A DNA stretch of 64,000 nucleotides from Candidatus Gordonibacter avicola (GTDB lineage Bacteria > Actinomycetota > Coriobacteriia > Coriobacteriales > Eggerthellaceae). The position numbers and the translations under genes are program-made. The stretch is taken from NCBI GenBank assembly GCA_019113915.1, contig DXGM01000010.1, positions 38,748-102,747 of the forward strand, given 5' to 3'. Shown here piece by piece: positions 50,111-58,844 of this stretch. Each line of letters starts with the position of its first letter. The stretch's first letter is position 1. The notes below the pieces were generated by a model. It saw only the letters and a list, made by a program, of their open reading frames with translations, ran no database searches and had not been told where the DNA came from.

Positions 50111-51946
50111 ATGAGCACAAACAGCAATCAGCAATCCCAATCCAACCAAAACGGCAAGCACACCCTCAGCAGGCGTAGCTTCTTCAAGGCTGCCGCAACC
50201 GCAACGGTAGCTACCGCCGCTGGCGGAGCACTCGCAGCGTGCGCACCCACCGGAGGCTCCGGTACCTCAGGCAAGGAAGGCGCTGTCGATAAAGCGCAAC
50301 TCGCCTTCGAGGCGGCCGCCGCTCCCATCGAGCCCGTCGAGCCCCCGGCCACCTGGGACTTTGAAGCCGACGTCATCGTCGTAGGCTCGGGCGGCGGCGG
50401 CATCACCGGGTCGGTGCGCCTCGTGGACGCCGGCATGAAGGTTATCATGCTCGAGAAGAACGAAAAGACGGGCGGCACCTCATCCTACGGCGGCATGTTC
50501 GTCAACTTCGGCGGCCACCGCCTGGCCAACGAGGTGGAGTGGGCCTACCCCAGCTTCCCCTACGATCCCAACAAAGTGGTCGCCTACGTGAACGACCTCC
50601 AGCAGATGACGGTGGATCCGGAACTCCTGTACGCGATGGCCGTCGAAGGTCCGCAGTGCATCGACTGGATGGCCGACGCCCTTGAGGTGCCGTGGGCACC
50701 CGCAGGTAAGGGCCCCGCCGGCATGAAGAGCCTCTACTGGAACGGCCAGATCACTGCGAAGAACTCCATCGAGATCATGCACTTCCCCTTCGAAATGATG
50801 ACCGAAACGGCGAAGAATCATGGTGTGGATATCCACACCAGCACCGAGGCGCTCGCGCTCGTCGTCGACAACGGCACCGTCGTGGGTGTCAAAGCCAAAA
50901 CGGCCGACGGCGAAAAGTTCTACCACGGCACCAAAGGCGTGCTGCTCACCGCCGGCGGCTTCGAAATGAACCGCGCCATGCTCAGCAAGTACACGCCCAC
51001 GTGCCTGCGCGGCATCGTCAACGTAGCCACGCCACCCTACAACGACGGTGCCTGCATCCGCATGGGTCTTGGCGTGGGCGCCGACCTGTCCGGCTACAAC
51101 TCGGTGGCCTGCTTCGACGGCAGCGTGGAGTGGGAGCCGTACGACGAGTTCGCCACCAGCATGAACGCGCACGTCAACAAGGACGGCAACCAAGCGGTGC
51201 GCCAGCCGTGGCTGCTCATCAACCGCATGGGACAGCGCGTTCCCTACCTGAGTACGGCCGGATCGTCCTACCCCTTCCTCAACACCGACCCGAACAGCAT
51301 GGTCACAGCCCTCACGGACCAAGGGGCAGTGGAAATGAGCCAGCCGGGCGGGCGCACCTATGTGTGCTTCGACTCCAAATTCGAGAAACTTGTGGGCGAA
51401 AACTATTTCGGCCAGTCGGTGTGTCGCGTGGGCAAAGTCATCCCGGAAGACGATCCGCTCATCGACCGTGTGCCCGAGTGGCAGCGCGACTGGCGCAACG
51501 CCTTCCAACTCATGGTAGATGCGGGCGCCGTAAAGGAATGCAACACCATTGAGGAACTGGAAGAAGCGCTTGGCCTGCGCGAAGGCGTGCTCGTGCAAGC
51601 GGTGAAGGACTGGAACGCGGCATGTGCGGCCGGCGAAGACACCGTCCCCACTTACAAGTACGACCCCTCGTGGCTCATCCCCATCGAAGAGCCGCCCTAC
51701 TACGGCGCAAAGATTGGCGGCAACCTGTTCGCCACGAAGTGCGGGCTGCGCATCAATTCGAAGATGCAGGTCATCGACACGGATGGCGCTGTCATTGACG
51801 GCCTGTACGCCGGATGGCATACCGCAGGCGGCTCGAACGGCGAGAACAACATCGCGGGCAAGCCGTTCAACGGCATTTACGGCGACATCGGGCTGTCGTT
51901 CGTGGGCGGCTACATGGCTGCCGGCAGTATCATCGACGCGAAGTAG
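50111..51946 (+). CDS. Tat-exported FAD-dependent reductase lipoprotein
   Basis: A 611-residue flavoprotein of the fumarate/urocanate reductase family. SRRSFFKAA (about residue 17) is a twin-arginine signal, followed by ALAAC, a lipobox Cys near 38. The FAD site is VIVVGSGGGGITGSVRLVDAGMKVIMLEK (about 94-122) with TGGTSSYGG; the C-terminal AGWHTAGGSNGENNIAG and YGDIGLSFVGGYMA close the flavin fold. No haem or FMN-attachment domain is fused, so electrons must come from a partner. Eggerthellaceae carry many such paralogues acting on dietary and host compounds; the substrate here is unknown. AGGAGGGG precedes the ATG. Confidence 0.85.
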   Translation: MSTNSNQQSQSNQNGKHTLSRRSFFKAAATATVATAAGGALAACAPTGGSGTSGKEGAVDKAQLAFEAAAAPIEPVEPPATWDFEADVIVVGSGGGGITGSVRLVDAGMKVIMLEKNEKTGGTSSYGGMFVNFGGHRLANEVEWAYPSFPYDPNKVVAYVNDLQQMTVDPELLYAMAVEGPQCIDWMADALEVPWAPAGKGPAGMKSLYWNGQITAKNSIEIMHFPFEMMTETAKNHGVDIHTSTEALALVVDNGTVVGVKAKTADGEKFYHGTKGVLLTAGGFEMNRAMLSKYTPTCLRGIVNVATPPYNDGACIRMGLGVGADLSGYNSVACFDGSVEWEPYDEFATSMNAHVNKDGNQAVRQPWLLINRMGQRVPYLSTAGSSYPFLNTDPNSMVTALTDQGAVEMSQPGGRTYVCFDSKFEKLVGENYFGQSVCRVGKVIPEDDPLIDRVPEWQRDWRNAFQLMVDAGAVKECNTIEELEEALGLREGVLVQAVKDWNAACAAGEDTVPTYKYDPSWLIPIEEPPYYGAKIGGNLFATKCGLRINSKMQVIDTDGAVIDGLYAGWHTAGGSNGENNIAGKPFNGIYGDIGLSFVGGYMAAGSIIDAK

Positions 51947-51990
51947 ACACACCTGCGACACACGGTCGCGCGCACTCCCTCCCTCGCCCT

Positions 51991-52024
51991 GCGCCCCCGG
52001 TGTCACACACGATGCCGGGGGCGC
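51991..52024. terminator. bidirectional hairpin between flavoprotein and LysR genes
   Basis: GCGCCCCCGG pairs perfectly with CCGGGGGCGC across a 14-nt loop. It lies between two convergent genes. No U-tract. Confidence 0.6.
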
Positions 52025-52030
52025 GGCGCG

Positions 52031-52990
52031 TTATTCGCCACCGTCAGATGAATGGTCCGGCGCAGCAATCGCGCGCAGCTGCTCAAGAAAGGCCTTCCCG
52101 CAGGGGTCGAGCCGCGCCTCGTTACTCAACACGTGCAAATCGCACGGAATGGTGAAGTCCTCAACGGCAAAAATCCTGATGTCGGGACTTGTACGCAACC
52201 CCGAGTGCGACCCGGCCAGCGCAATGCCAAACGTCTCGCCCAGACCCGACAGATACAAGTCCAGGTAATTCGTGCATGGTTGATTATCGGGCTCGACGTG
52301 GGCACCAGCACGCGAAAACCACGACGACACCGCCTCACCCGCCGCCACCATGTTCTGAGAGTTGCCAAGCAGCAGCGTATAGCCATCCAGGTCACGCGCG
52401 GTAATACGTTCTTGCTCAAACAGCGGACACGAGCGATTCATCCAGAAACGGCATTCGCCCGTCTCAAAGTAGAAACGTGCCACGCCGTCGGGCATAGACA
52501 CGGGCTGCGGAATGCCATTGTCCTCCGGTCGCTGCACGTGCGCGAAGATGGAAAGATCTACCTTGCCGTCCACCACCGACTCCACGTTGGCATAGGTTCC
52601 GGAGGCGAACAGTATCTCAATGTGCTGATCAGGACAATCTTGGCGAAACGCTGCAAGAGCGCGCACCAGTACTTCCTCAAACGGCGGATAATCGAGCGTC
52701 CCCACCACCAACGACGACGATGCGGCCGAAAACGCACGGCATTCCTCAACGCTTTCCTCCGTCAACTTCACGATGGCACGCGCCTTCTTCAGGAACAGCT
52801 TGCCCGTCGGCGATAACTCAAGCGCCCCGTTGCGCTTGATGGTAAGAGCCGCGCCCACCTCATCTTCAAGCGCATGGATATGGGCGCGCAGCGTCGGCTG
52901 CGACACGAACAGCTCAGTTGCTGCTTGAGCGAAGTTGAGCGAACGCGAGAACACGATATATTCGTGCAAGTAGGCGGTTTCCAATGACAT
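52031..52990 (-). CDS. LysR family transcriptional regulator
   Basis: A 319-residue regulator. The N-terminal winged helix (FSRSLNFAQAATELFVSQPTLRAHIHALEDEVGAALTIKR, about 13-52) is the LysR DNA-binding domain; the effector domain follows from about residue 90. Convergent with the flavoprotein gene and likely linked to it, although no binding site was identified. The usual Ser/Gln recognition helix has TLRAHI in place of the common ALSRQI. Confidence 0.88.
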   Translation of the reverse strand: MSLETAYLHEYIVFSRSLNFAQAATELFVSQPTLRAHIHALEDEVGAALTIKRNGALELSPTGKLFLKKARAIVKLTEESVEECRAFSAASSSLVVGTLDYPPFEEVLVRALAAFRQDCPDQHIEILFASGTYANVESVVDGKVDLSIFAHVQRPEDNGIPQPVSMPDGVARFYFETGECRFWMNRSCPLFEQERITARDLDGYTLLLGNSQNMVAAGEAVSSWFSRAGAHVEPDNQPCTNYLDLYLSGLGETFGIALAGSHSGLRTSPDIRIFAVEDFTIPCDLHVLSNEARLDPCGKAFLEQLRAIAAPDHSSDGGE

Positions 52991-53120
52991 CCCTCCCCTG
53001 TGCCATTGGTTCTACTATACACGAATCCCCAAGAGGCGGCACGCGCGAAGCGCACACGCTCAACAGGGAGAAGATGCGCCACTTCGATTTGGCTAGAACA
53101 CCGTCGTTTCTGGACCTTGC

Positions 53121-53180
53121 TCACCTGGTCACGAACTGTTGCCAGTTTTCCTTATCTGGCAACAGTTCGTGACCAGGTGA
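53121..53180. repeat. 25-bp perfect inverted repeat with 10-nt loop
   Basis: The arms 53121-53145 and 53156-53180 are exact reverse complements, starting TCACCTGGTCACGAACTG. The loop is TTTTCCTTAT. It ends 12 bp from the stop of the DUF1648 gene. There is no U-tract on the minus strand, so it is longer and more perfect than a standard terminator. Confidence 0.8.
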
Positions 53181-53191
53181 AGCAGCCGGCC

Positions 53192-54313
53192 CTAGAACAT
53201 CACCGTCACCGCCACTATGAAGGCTAGTGTTACCAGGGCGCCTCCGGCTACGATGGCCCAGATGGCGGGGCGGGCGAAGTTGAGGGTCCAGCCTACGCCG
53301 AAGCGTTCAGGCAGAAAAAGGCTTGCGTCGTCGGGGTTGTAGTAGAACACGCCGAACTTCCAGTAGCGGTCGTCATCCACCAGCAGTCGGTCGGACGTTT
53401 GCATGCGTTTGAACACGCGCGAACCCGCCTGACCGTACACCGCGCTCACGCCCATGCCACCCACGCACAGTATGACGGCCGCAACCGCCACAAACACACC
53501 GGCCTGTCCAAGCGTAATCACATCCATAAACGACAGCGGCATAGCAATCATCGCAGTGTCTATCACCAGGCCACCAGCCAGCAAAAAGATGCTCTGCGCG
53601 CGTGCGAACAGGCCATACGCTAGCGCCGACGTGGCGGGCGCGCCGGGTTCGGCCCACTTCTTCGAACGCGCAATGCTCCAGTGCGCAAACGCGAAGCTCA
53701 CCGCTATGAACGCCTGGATGAGCACCGGCATCCACACGATCATCGGCGTTTTCTCTTCCCACCGGTTAATCGTGCCGTCGAAATTCATGTGCAGGGGAAT
53801 CATATCGGGCATGTGCGCGTACCCCACCACGCCAATGAGCAGCGTAAGCGCCATCACGGGCAGGTACAGCAGGTTCCACTTGAGCGAGATGGCGCGCGGA
53901 ACGGGCTGCTCGCCCACCACGGCGACGGCCTCCTGCGCATCGGCTGTCCAGCCACGCTCCTTCTTGTACGCGTTCATTTTCGCGCGATAGAACAGCATGA
54001 GCGCGTAACCGCCGGCCGTGAGCGCCAGCATACCCACCACCATCAGGGCGAATGCTGCGCCGAACGCGCCTGTCACCGCGCATGCAATGCCCGCCACACT
54101 GAGCACCGCCGTGCACACCAGGAGAATGGCGGCGTAGCGGCGTTTGAGACCACGGACGAATGGGTCCTTCTGCTCGGCGGTGGGCACGGTGACGGTGAAC
54201 ACCTCGCCGCGACGCATGAGGTACGGCGTCACCGCCATGAATGCGCCGGTCACGGGCAAAAGCAGCATCATAAGCACCACCATCACGGTGGGGTCGAACG
54301 CCTCATCCACCAC
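53192..54313 (-). CDS. DUF1648/DUF5808 membrane protein
   Basis: A 373-residue membrane protein with about eight helices. HMPDMIPLHMNFDGTINRW near residues 168-186 is the DUF1648 motif, and YWKFGVFYYNPDDASLFLPERFGVGWTLNFARP near 316-348 is DUF5808. Such proteins often accompany GntR (YtrA-like) regulators. The start is GTGGTG directly after the GntR stop (TAA-GTG), with GGGGAGGTG about 10 nt upstream. It is the last gene of a five-gene operon. Function unknown. Confidence 0.8.
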   Translation of the reverse strand: MVDEAFDPTVMVVLMMLLLPVTGAFMAVTPYLMRRGEVFTVTVPTAEQKDPFVRGLKRRYAAILLVCTAVLSVAGIACAVTGAFGAAFALMVVGMLALTAGGYALMLFYRAKMNAYKKERGWTADAQEAVAVVGEQPVPRAISLKWNLLYLPVMALTLLIGVVGYAHMPDMIPLHMNFDGTINRWEEKTPMIVWMPVLIQAFIAVSFAFAHWSIARSKKWAEPGAPATSALAYGLFARAQSIFLLAGGLVIDTAMIAMPLSFMDVITLGQAGVFVAVAAVILCVGGMGVSAVYGQAGSRVFKRMQTSDRLLVDDDRYWKFGVFYYNPDDASLFLPERFGVGWTLNFARPAIWAIVAGGALVTLAFIVAVTVMF

Positions 54314-54829
54314 TTACGATACACCTCCCCTGAATGCAGGCGCGCTGGAAGCGGCGCGCTCGATGTTCCCGGGCTCGCCCGCCTTCGCCTGCTCGGCGCT
54401 GCGAGCCTCGCGCGCGGCTCGCTCCTCCGGGCGTTCGCCGGCGCCGTACGCGCGCGCCACCTGGGCTTGAGCGCACTCCAAGAACTCACCCCAACTACCG
54501 CCGCGTGCACGGTGCGCCAGCGCCAGCTCGAACAGTTCGTCCTCCATTTTCGCCAGCTCAATGCGCGCACGGTCGGCGCGGTCGTCCTCGCAGGGGTCGG
54601 CAATGTAGGCACCGCTGCGGCCGCGCATGAGCACGTAGCCCTCGTCGCGCAGCACCGCGTACGCCTTGTTCACCGTGTGCAGGTTGATGCCGAGGTCGCT
54701 CGCCAGCGCACGTACCGACGGTAGCGCCGCGCCCGGCTCCAACTCACCACGCGCAATGGCGGCGATAATCTGGTTGCGTATTTGCAGGTAAAGCGGCTCA
54801 TCAGCCTTCTGATCAATGCGAACAATCAT
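54314..54829 (-). CDS. GntR family regulator, YtrA-like
   Basis: A 171-residue regulator. The winged helix (EPLYLQIRNQIIAAIARGELEPGAALPSVRALASDLGINLHTVNKAYAVLRDEGYV, about 10-66) is the YtrA-type GntR domain, followed by a short helical tail that ends Ala/Glu/Arg-rich. The ATG has AAAGGAGG 8 nt upstream. It is encoded inside the ABC transporter operon that it probably controls, through the palindrome at 57638-57658. Confidence 0.9.
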   Translation of the reverse strand: MIVRIDQKADEPLYLQIRNQIIAAIARGELEPGAALPSVRALASDLGINLHTVNKAYAVLRDEGYVLMRGRSGAYIADPCEDDRADRARIELAKMEDELFELALAHRARGGSWGEFLECAQAQVARAYGAGERPEERAAREARSAEQAKAGEPGNIERAASSAPAFRGGVS

Positions 54830-54863
54830 AAGCGTACCTCCTTTGCGAACGCGGATCGAACTC

Positions 54864-55202
54864 TTAAAACAGCATGAGGTTGATAACCAGCGTGACCACC
54901 GCCACGGCAAGGCCAATGACCGAAAGCAGCAAGCCCGTCTTCGCACGCGTTGCCGCAAGCCACGCCGCACCGCCCAGCCCAAGCGTCGCCGTAACCAGTA
55001 CAATCACCGGCTTCGGGCCGTAGTGCTCGCCTGAGATGCCGAACTGCACAATCACCTGATCAGGCAACAGCAACCACTCCGCAAACACCAGCGCGATAAC
55101 CACCACCGCCAACACCGCGGCCACCGCCAGGCCCGCACGACCCTCAAGAACCCTGCCGCCGCCGCGATCCCTCATACTGCCCGTATTCTGCGCGTATCCC
55201 AT
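54864..55202 (-). CDS. small DUF1648-like membrane protein
   Basis: A 112-residue protein with three predicted membrane helices. LPDQVIVQFGISGEHYGPKPV resembles the DUF1648 pattern (P-x-x-I/V-x-x-H/F-x-x-x-G). The ATG at 55202 has AAGGAAGG upstream. It sits between the ABC permease and the GntR gene in the same operon. Confidence 0.65.
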   Translation of the reverse strand: MGYAQNTGSMRDRGGGRVLEGRAGLAVAAVLAVVVIALVFAEWLLLPDQVIVQFGISGEHYGPKPVIVLVTATLGLGGAAWLAATRAKTGLLLSVIGLAVAVVTLVINLMLF

Positions 55203-55251
55203 GATAGCCCTTCCTTTTCTGTCTACGCGTGCGGCCACCCGCCGCGTGCCT

Positions 55252-56859
55252 TTAGTTCGTCAACCCCCGCTGCACCGTCTGGCGGTACGCCGCGAGGGAT
55301 ACCCCCGCAACCACAACCGCCAGCACAAGCGAGGCCAGCGTGCCGCCGATCGCGGCTACGGCGAAACCCAGACCCACCAGCACTACGCCGCCGAACGCGA
55401 TCACGAACACGGGCATCCCACGTTTGACCGGCTCGTATGGCGACGTCCAGTCGTAGCGCGGCCGCTGCGCGTCCAGCGCAAGCCCCATAAACGTGGAAAA
55501 CAGCGCCAACGCCAACGGCACCACGAACACCCCCACCAGCGAAAGCGCGTCAAGCGGAAACGCGATTGCCACCAGCACGCCGCTCACCACGATGGCAGGC
55601 ACGGCAAACGCCAGGTTAAGCGCCGCCTTCGCCGCAAGGATAGTGCGCGCAGGCACCGGTGCCGTCAGCATGAGCCAGCGCGCCGACCCCTCAAGCGACA
55701 CGGCCGCCACCGTCGTGGACATGATGCCCACAAAAAAGGCGAGCGCCCACGGCACCGCTTGCCCAATGAACGGGACCAGCTCAGCCGGCAGTTCGTTAAG
55801 CGGCAGCACGCCCGTAAGCGAAGCCACCAACAGCGCCGCCGTGCCTACCACCACAAGCACGTAGCCCATGCAGCCATTGAGGAAATAGATGGGTGTCGCC
55901 ATAAGCAGGCGCGCCTCCTTCGCCAGCAGCGCACGGAAGGGCGAGCGCGCACCCGCGGCAGCCGCCCGCCCGCGCCGCCCGCGACCATCCTCAAACGAGA
56001 ACGTCCCGCCCGCGTGCGACGCCATAAACAGCGCATTCACCGGCACAAACAGCTGCGCGAGCACCGCCACCAGCACGAGTGCCGCCGCCACATTCACGCC
56101 TGCGAACAGCGCAAACGCCAGCACATCGCCCTGCGCGATGGCGTTAGCCGCCCACACGGCGGGCGGGTACACGACCCCCAGCAGCTCCACCTTGTCTGCG
56201 CCCATCGCGGCAAGCGTCGCCAGGTCACCGCCGCTACCACCGATTACCGCAAAGTACAGCCCGAGGAATCCCACGAGCAGCACCATCGACAGCAGGGCCA
56301 TCACCACATTCGCATGGCGAAAGCGCGACGACACCACCGCGACAAGCGCCGCCAGCACCACGGCCCCCGCAAGCGGCGCGAGCGGAGCCAGCACCACCGA
56401 CAGTGCCATGCACAGCACGCCGACCGCTGGCACACCCACACTGCCCGCGTACACCACGAACGCCGGTACCATCACCAGCAGGCCAAACGCCGCGCCCATG
56501 GCGTACAGCGACGCAATGCGGGACAACACTACAACCGCCGTGGGCACCGGCAGCGACATCACGAGGTCGTAATCCCTAAAGCCGAACAGCACGCCGTTCG
56601 CCTTGAGAAACGCCGCCACCGCACCCGCCAGCGACCCTGCAAGCACCGCGATAAGCGGAATGGAATCCCCCAGCCCGAACTGCACGAGCGACGTTGCCAC
56701 GCTCCCCACGTACGCCGCCACCAGCGCAACAATGCCCACGACCGCCAGCGCCACCAGCCCCAGCGTACGCTTCGCGCGCCCCGGGTTCGCATGGAGCGCC
56801 TTGTTGACACCGAACAGGCCCAGCAGCTGCACCTTCCGCAGCAGAATGAACGCGCGCAT
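55252..56859 (-). CDS. ABC transporter permease, large 12-helix type
   Basis: A 535-residue membrane protein with about 12 helices and no catalytic motifs. It directly follows the ATPase gene (12-bp gap), so it is that protein's membrane partner. KANGVLFGFRDYDLVMSLPVP near residues 88-108 recalls the permeases of ABC-2-like systems with one large subunit. Substrate unknown. Confidence 0.82.
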   Translation of the reverse strand: MRAFILLRKVQLLGLFGVNKALHANPGRAKRTLGLVALAVVGIVALVAAYVGSVATSLVQFGLGDSIPLIAVLAGSLAGAVAAFLKANGVLFGFRDYDLVMSLPVPTAVVVLSRIASLYAMGAAFGLLVMVPAFVVYAGSVGVPAVGVLCMALSVVLAPLAPLAGAVVLAALVAVVSSRFRHANVVMALLSMVLLVGFLGLYFAVIGGSGGDLATLAAMGADKVELLGVVYPPAVWAANAIAQGDVLAFALFAGVNVAAALVLVAVLAQLFVPVNALFMASHAGGTFSFEDGRGRRGRAAAAGARSPFRALLAKEARLLMATPIYFLNGCMGYVLVVVGTAALLVASLTGVLPLNELPAELVPFIGQAVPWALAFFVGIMSTTVAAVSLEGSARWLMLTAPVPARTILAAKAALNLAFAVPAIVVSGVLVAIAFPLDALSLVGVFVVPLALALFSTFMGLALDAQRPRYDWTSPYEPVKRGMPVFVIAFGGVVLVGLGFAVAAIGGTLASLVLAVVVAGVSLAAYRQTVQRGLTN

Positions 56860-56871
56860 GACGCCGCCCCC

Positions 56872-57615
56872 TTACGCCTGGTCGCGGCGGTCGCGGTCGA
56901 TCATGTCCAAAAACACGTCCTCCAGGCTCTCATTGCCCACCACCTCGGCCGTCGGTCCGCACGCGCGCAGCCGCCCCTGCTTGATAATGGCCACCTTGTC
57001 GCACAGCTTCTCAACCACCTCCAGCACGTGGCTGGAGAAAAACACAGCCGAGCCGCGGTCGGCCAGCTCACGCAGCATTTCTTTCACATGAAACGATGCC
57101 TCAGGGTCAAGACCGACGAACGGCTCGTCCAGCACGAGCAGCGTGGGCTCGTGCACGAGCGCGCCAATAAGCACGAGCTTCTGACGCATGCCGTGCGAGT
57201 ACGACGACACGAGGTCACCCAGTGCGGAGGTGAGGCCCAGGCGGTCGGCGCAGGCTTCAATGCGCTCGCGACGCAGGTCAGCGGGCACTTCGAAAATGTC
57301 CGCGATATAGTTCAGGTACTGGATGCCCGTAAGGAATTCGTAGATGTCCGGGTTGTCGGGCACATACGCCGTCGCGCGCTTGCACGCGAGCGCGTCCGTG
57401 CGCACCGAGCGACCGGCGATGCGAATGTCACCCTCATCGAACCCGGTCACGCCCACAATGGCACGGATGAGCGTGGTCTTGCCCGCCCCATTGTGACCCA
57501 CAAAGCCAAACATGTCGCCCGGCATCACGTCAAGCGTCACACCATCCACCGCCCGCTTGGCACCAAACGTCTTCACCACGTCCCGCACCGCAAGCACCGG
57601 GGCTGTCGCATCCAT
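56872..57615 (-). CDS. ABC transporter ATP-binding protein
   Basis: A 247-residue ATPase. Walker A GHNGAGKTT (about 40-48), Q-loop region YVPDNPDIYEFLTG, signature YSHGMRQKLVL, Walker B LLVLDEPFVGLDP, and SSHVLEVVE. It is the first gene of the operon ATPase, permease, small DUF1648 protein, GntR, DUF1648/5808 protein. The ATG has GAAAGGA upstream; a GntR-type palindrome lies 23 bp before the start. Confidence 0.9.
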   Translation of the reverse strand: MDATAPVLAVRDVVKTFGAKRAVDGVTLDVMPGDMFGFVGHNGAGKTTLIRAIVGVTGFDEGDIRIAGRSVRTDALACKRATAYVPDNPDIYEFLTGIQYLNYIADIFEVPADLRRERIEACADRLGLTSALGDLVSSYSHGMRQKLVLIGALVHEPTLLVLDEPFVGLDPEASFHVKEMLRELADRGSAVFFSSHVLEVVEKLCDKVAIIKQGRLRACGPTAEVVGNESLEDVFLDMIDRDRRDQA

Positions 57616-57637
57616 ACTTGATCCTTTCGCCGTTGTT

Positions 57638-57658
57638 TGTTATATTTATGCTATAACA
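57638..57658. promoter_or_regulatory. GntR/YtrA-type operator
   Basis: TGTTATA and TATAACA, perfect 7-bp arms with 7 bp between, upstream of the ABC operon and on the side of the divergent CPBP protease gene. AT-rich and likely overlapping the promoter. Confidence 0.6.
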
Positions 57659-57748
57659 GATGGAACAAGAAAGCAAGTGTTTTCACCCTAAGCGAAGTGC
57701 CGTGAGGCGCGGAGTCAAAGGATGACAACTCACAAGGAGGGGAACATC

Positions 57749-58738
57749 ATGAAGCGAATCGGGATATTCTTACTCGTTACGTTTGTATTGACCTGGGCGT
57801 ATGAGTTTGGGGTGGTGTATCCCGTTGCGTCGGGGGCGCTGGTGGGCGTGCCGCCGATGGCCGCGCAGCTGGCTACCGGCGCAGCTATGTTCTTCCCCGC
57901 GCTCGGCGTACTCATCACGCGGCTTATCACGCGCGAAGGCTTCAAGAACAGCGTCATCAAGCCGCGCGGGTTCAAGAAGGCAGCGCCGTGGTTTCTCGTC
58001 GCGTGGTTCGGGCCGGCAGTGCTGGCCGTCGCGGGCGCAGCCGTGTACTTCCTCATCTTCCCGCAGGACTTCGACCCGAGTGCGTCATTCATGATTGGCA
58101 CCGCACAGCAGCAGCTGGCCGCGGCGGGCAGCCCCGAGATGTCAGACGATGCCCTGCGCTCAATGCTGCTCATGCAGTTGCCCTTCGCCGTGGTGGCGGC
58201 TCCTGCCCTCAACATTTTCACGACGTTTGGCGAGGAATGGGGCTGGCGCGGCTATTTGGTGCCGAAGATGGCCACGCGCTTCCGCATTGTCCCAACGCTG
58301 CTGATCACAGGCATAATCTGGGGGCTTTGGCACGCGCCGCTCACCGCCATCGGCCACAACTACGGCACGAACTATCCCGGCTGGCCGTTCGCGGGCATCG
58401 CCGCCATGTGCGTGTTCTGCATCGTGCTGGGCATTTTTCTCACCTATGTCACCGAGCGTACGGGCAGCTGTCTAGCGGCCGCCATCGGACACGGGGCCAT
58501 CAACGGATTCGCCAGCGCGGCGCTCATCTTCTCGGCGACGGGCGGCAACCCCTTCGTGGGACCCTTGCCCGTGGGCATTGTCGGCGGCAGCGCGTTTATC
58601 CTGGTGGCAGCCTTCATGCTGTGGGATTTATACCGCCGCGAGAAGGCCGGCACGCTGCACATGCCTAAAGCCGGCCTGCCCGACGGCGTAAAGAAGGGCG
58701 ACCCCATTAAGACCGAAAGCCCCATCACCGCCGCCTAG
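57749..58738 (+). CDS. CPBP family intramembrane metalloprotease
   Basis: A 329-residue membrane protein. Catalytic motifs of the CPBP (CAAX/bacteriocin-processing, Abi) family: EEWGWRG near residues 172-178, WGLWHAPL near 200-207, and AIGHGAIN near 251-258. An N-terminal extension of about 100 residues with two helices precedes the core. The ATG at 57749 has AAGGAGGGG upstream. Divergent from the ABC operon; the shared spacer holds the GntR palindrome, so the regulator could affect both. Confidence 0.88.
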   Translation: MKRIGIFLLVTFVLTWAYEFGVVYPVASGALVGVPPMAAQLATGAAMFFPALGVLITRLITREGFKNSVIKPRGFKKAAPWFLVAWFGPAVLAVAGAAVYFLIFPQDFDPSASFMIGTAQQQLAAAGSPEMSDDALRSMLLMQLPFAVVAAPALNIFTTFGEEWGWRGYLVPKMATRFRIVPTLLITGIIWGLWHAPLTAIGHNYGTNYPGWPFAGIAAMCVFCIVLGIFLTYVTERTGSCLAAAIGHGAINGFASAALIFSATGGNPFVGPLPVGIVGGSAFILVAAFMLWDLYRREKAGTLHMPKAGLPDGVKKGDPIKTESPITAA

Positions 58739-58750
58739 CACGAAAATAAA

Positions 58751-58830
58751 AGTGTGACGCGTTAACGCGCTAACTAGTACGCCATAAGTCAGCCCGCGTC
58801 CCGTACCTTATGACGCGGGCTGACTTACTT
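58751..58830 (+). repeat. dispersed repeat family 2, copy 1
   Basis: An 80-bp block that aligns without gaps to 63711-63790. It opens AGTGTGACGCGTTAACGCGC, continues TACGCCATAAGT, and contains a perfect 15-bp stem (58786-58800 with 58812-58826; arm GACGCGGGCTGACTT). It separates the convergent CPBP and leuB genes. Confidence 0.75.
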
Positions 58831-58844
58831 ACTCGCCGCATCGC

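Noticed and set aside
50111..51946. Assigning the flavoprotein to a specific drug- or steroid-reducing enzyme
   Set aside because: The family is large in Eggerthellaceae and nothing in the sequence or neighbours fixes the substrate.
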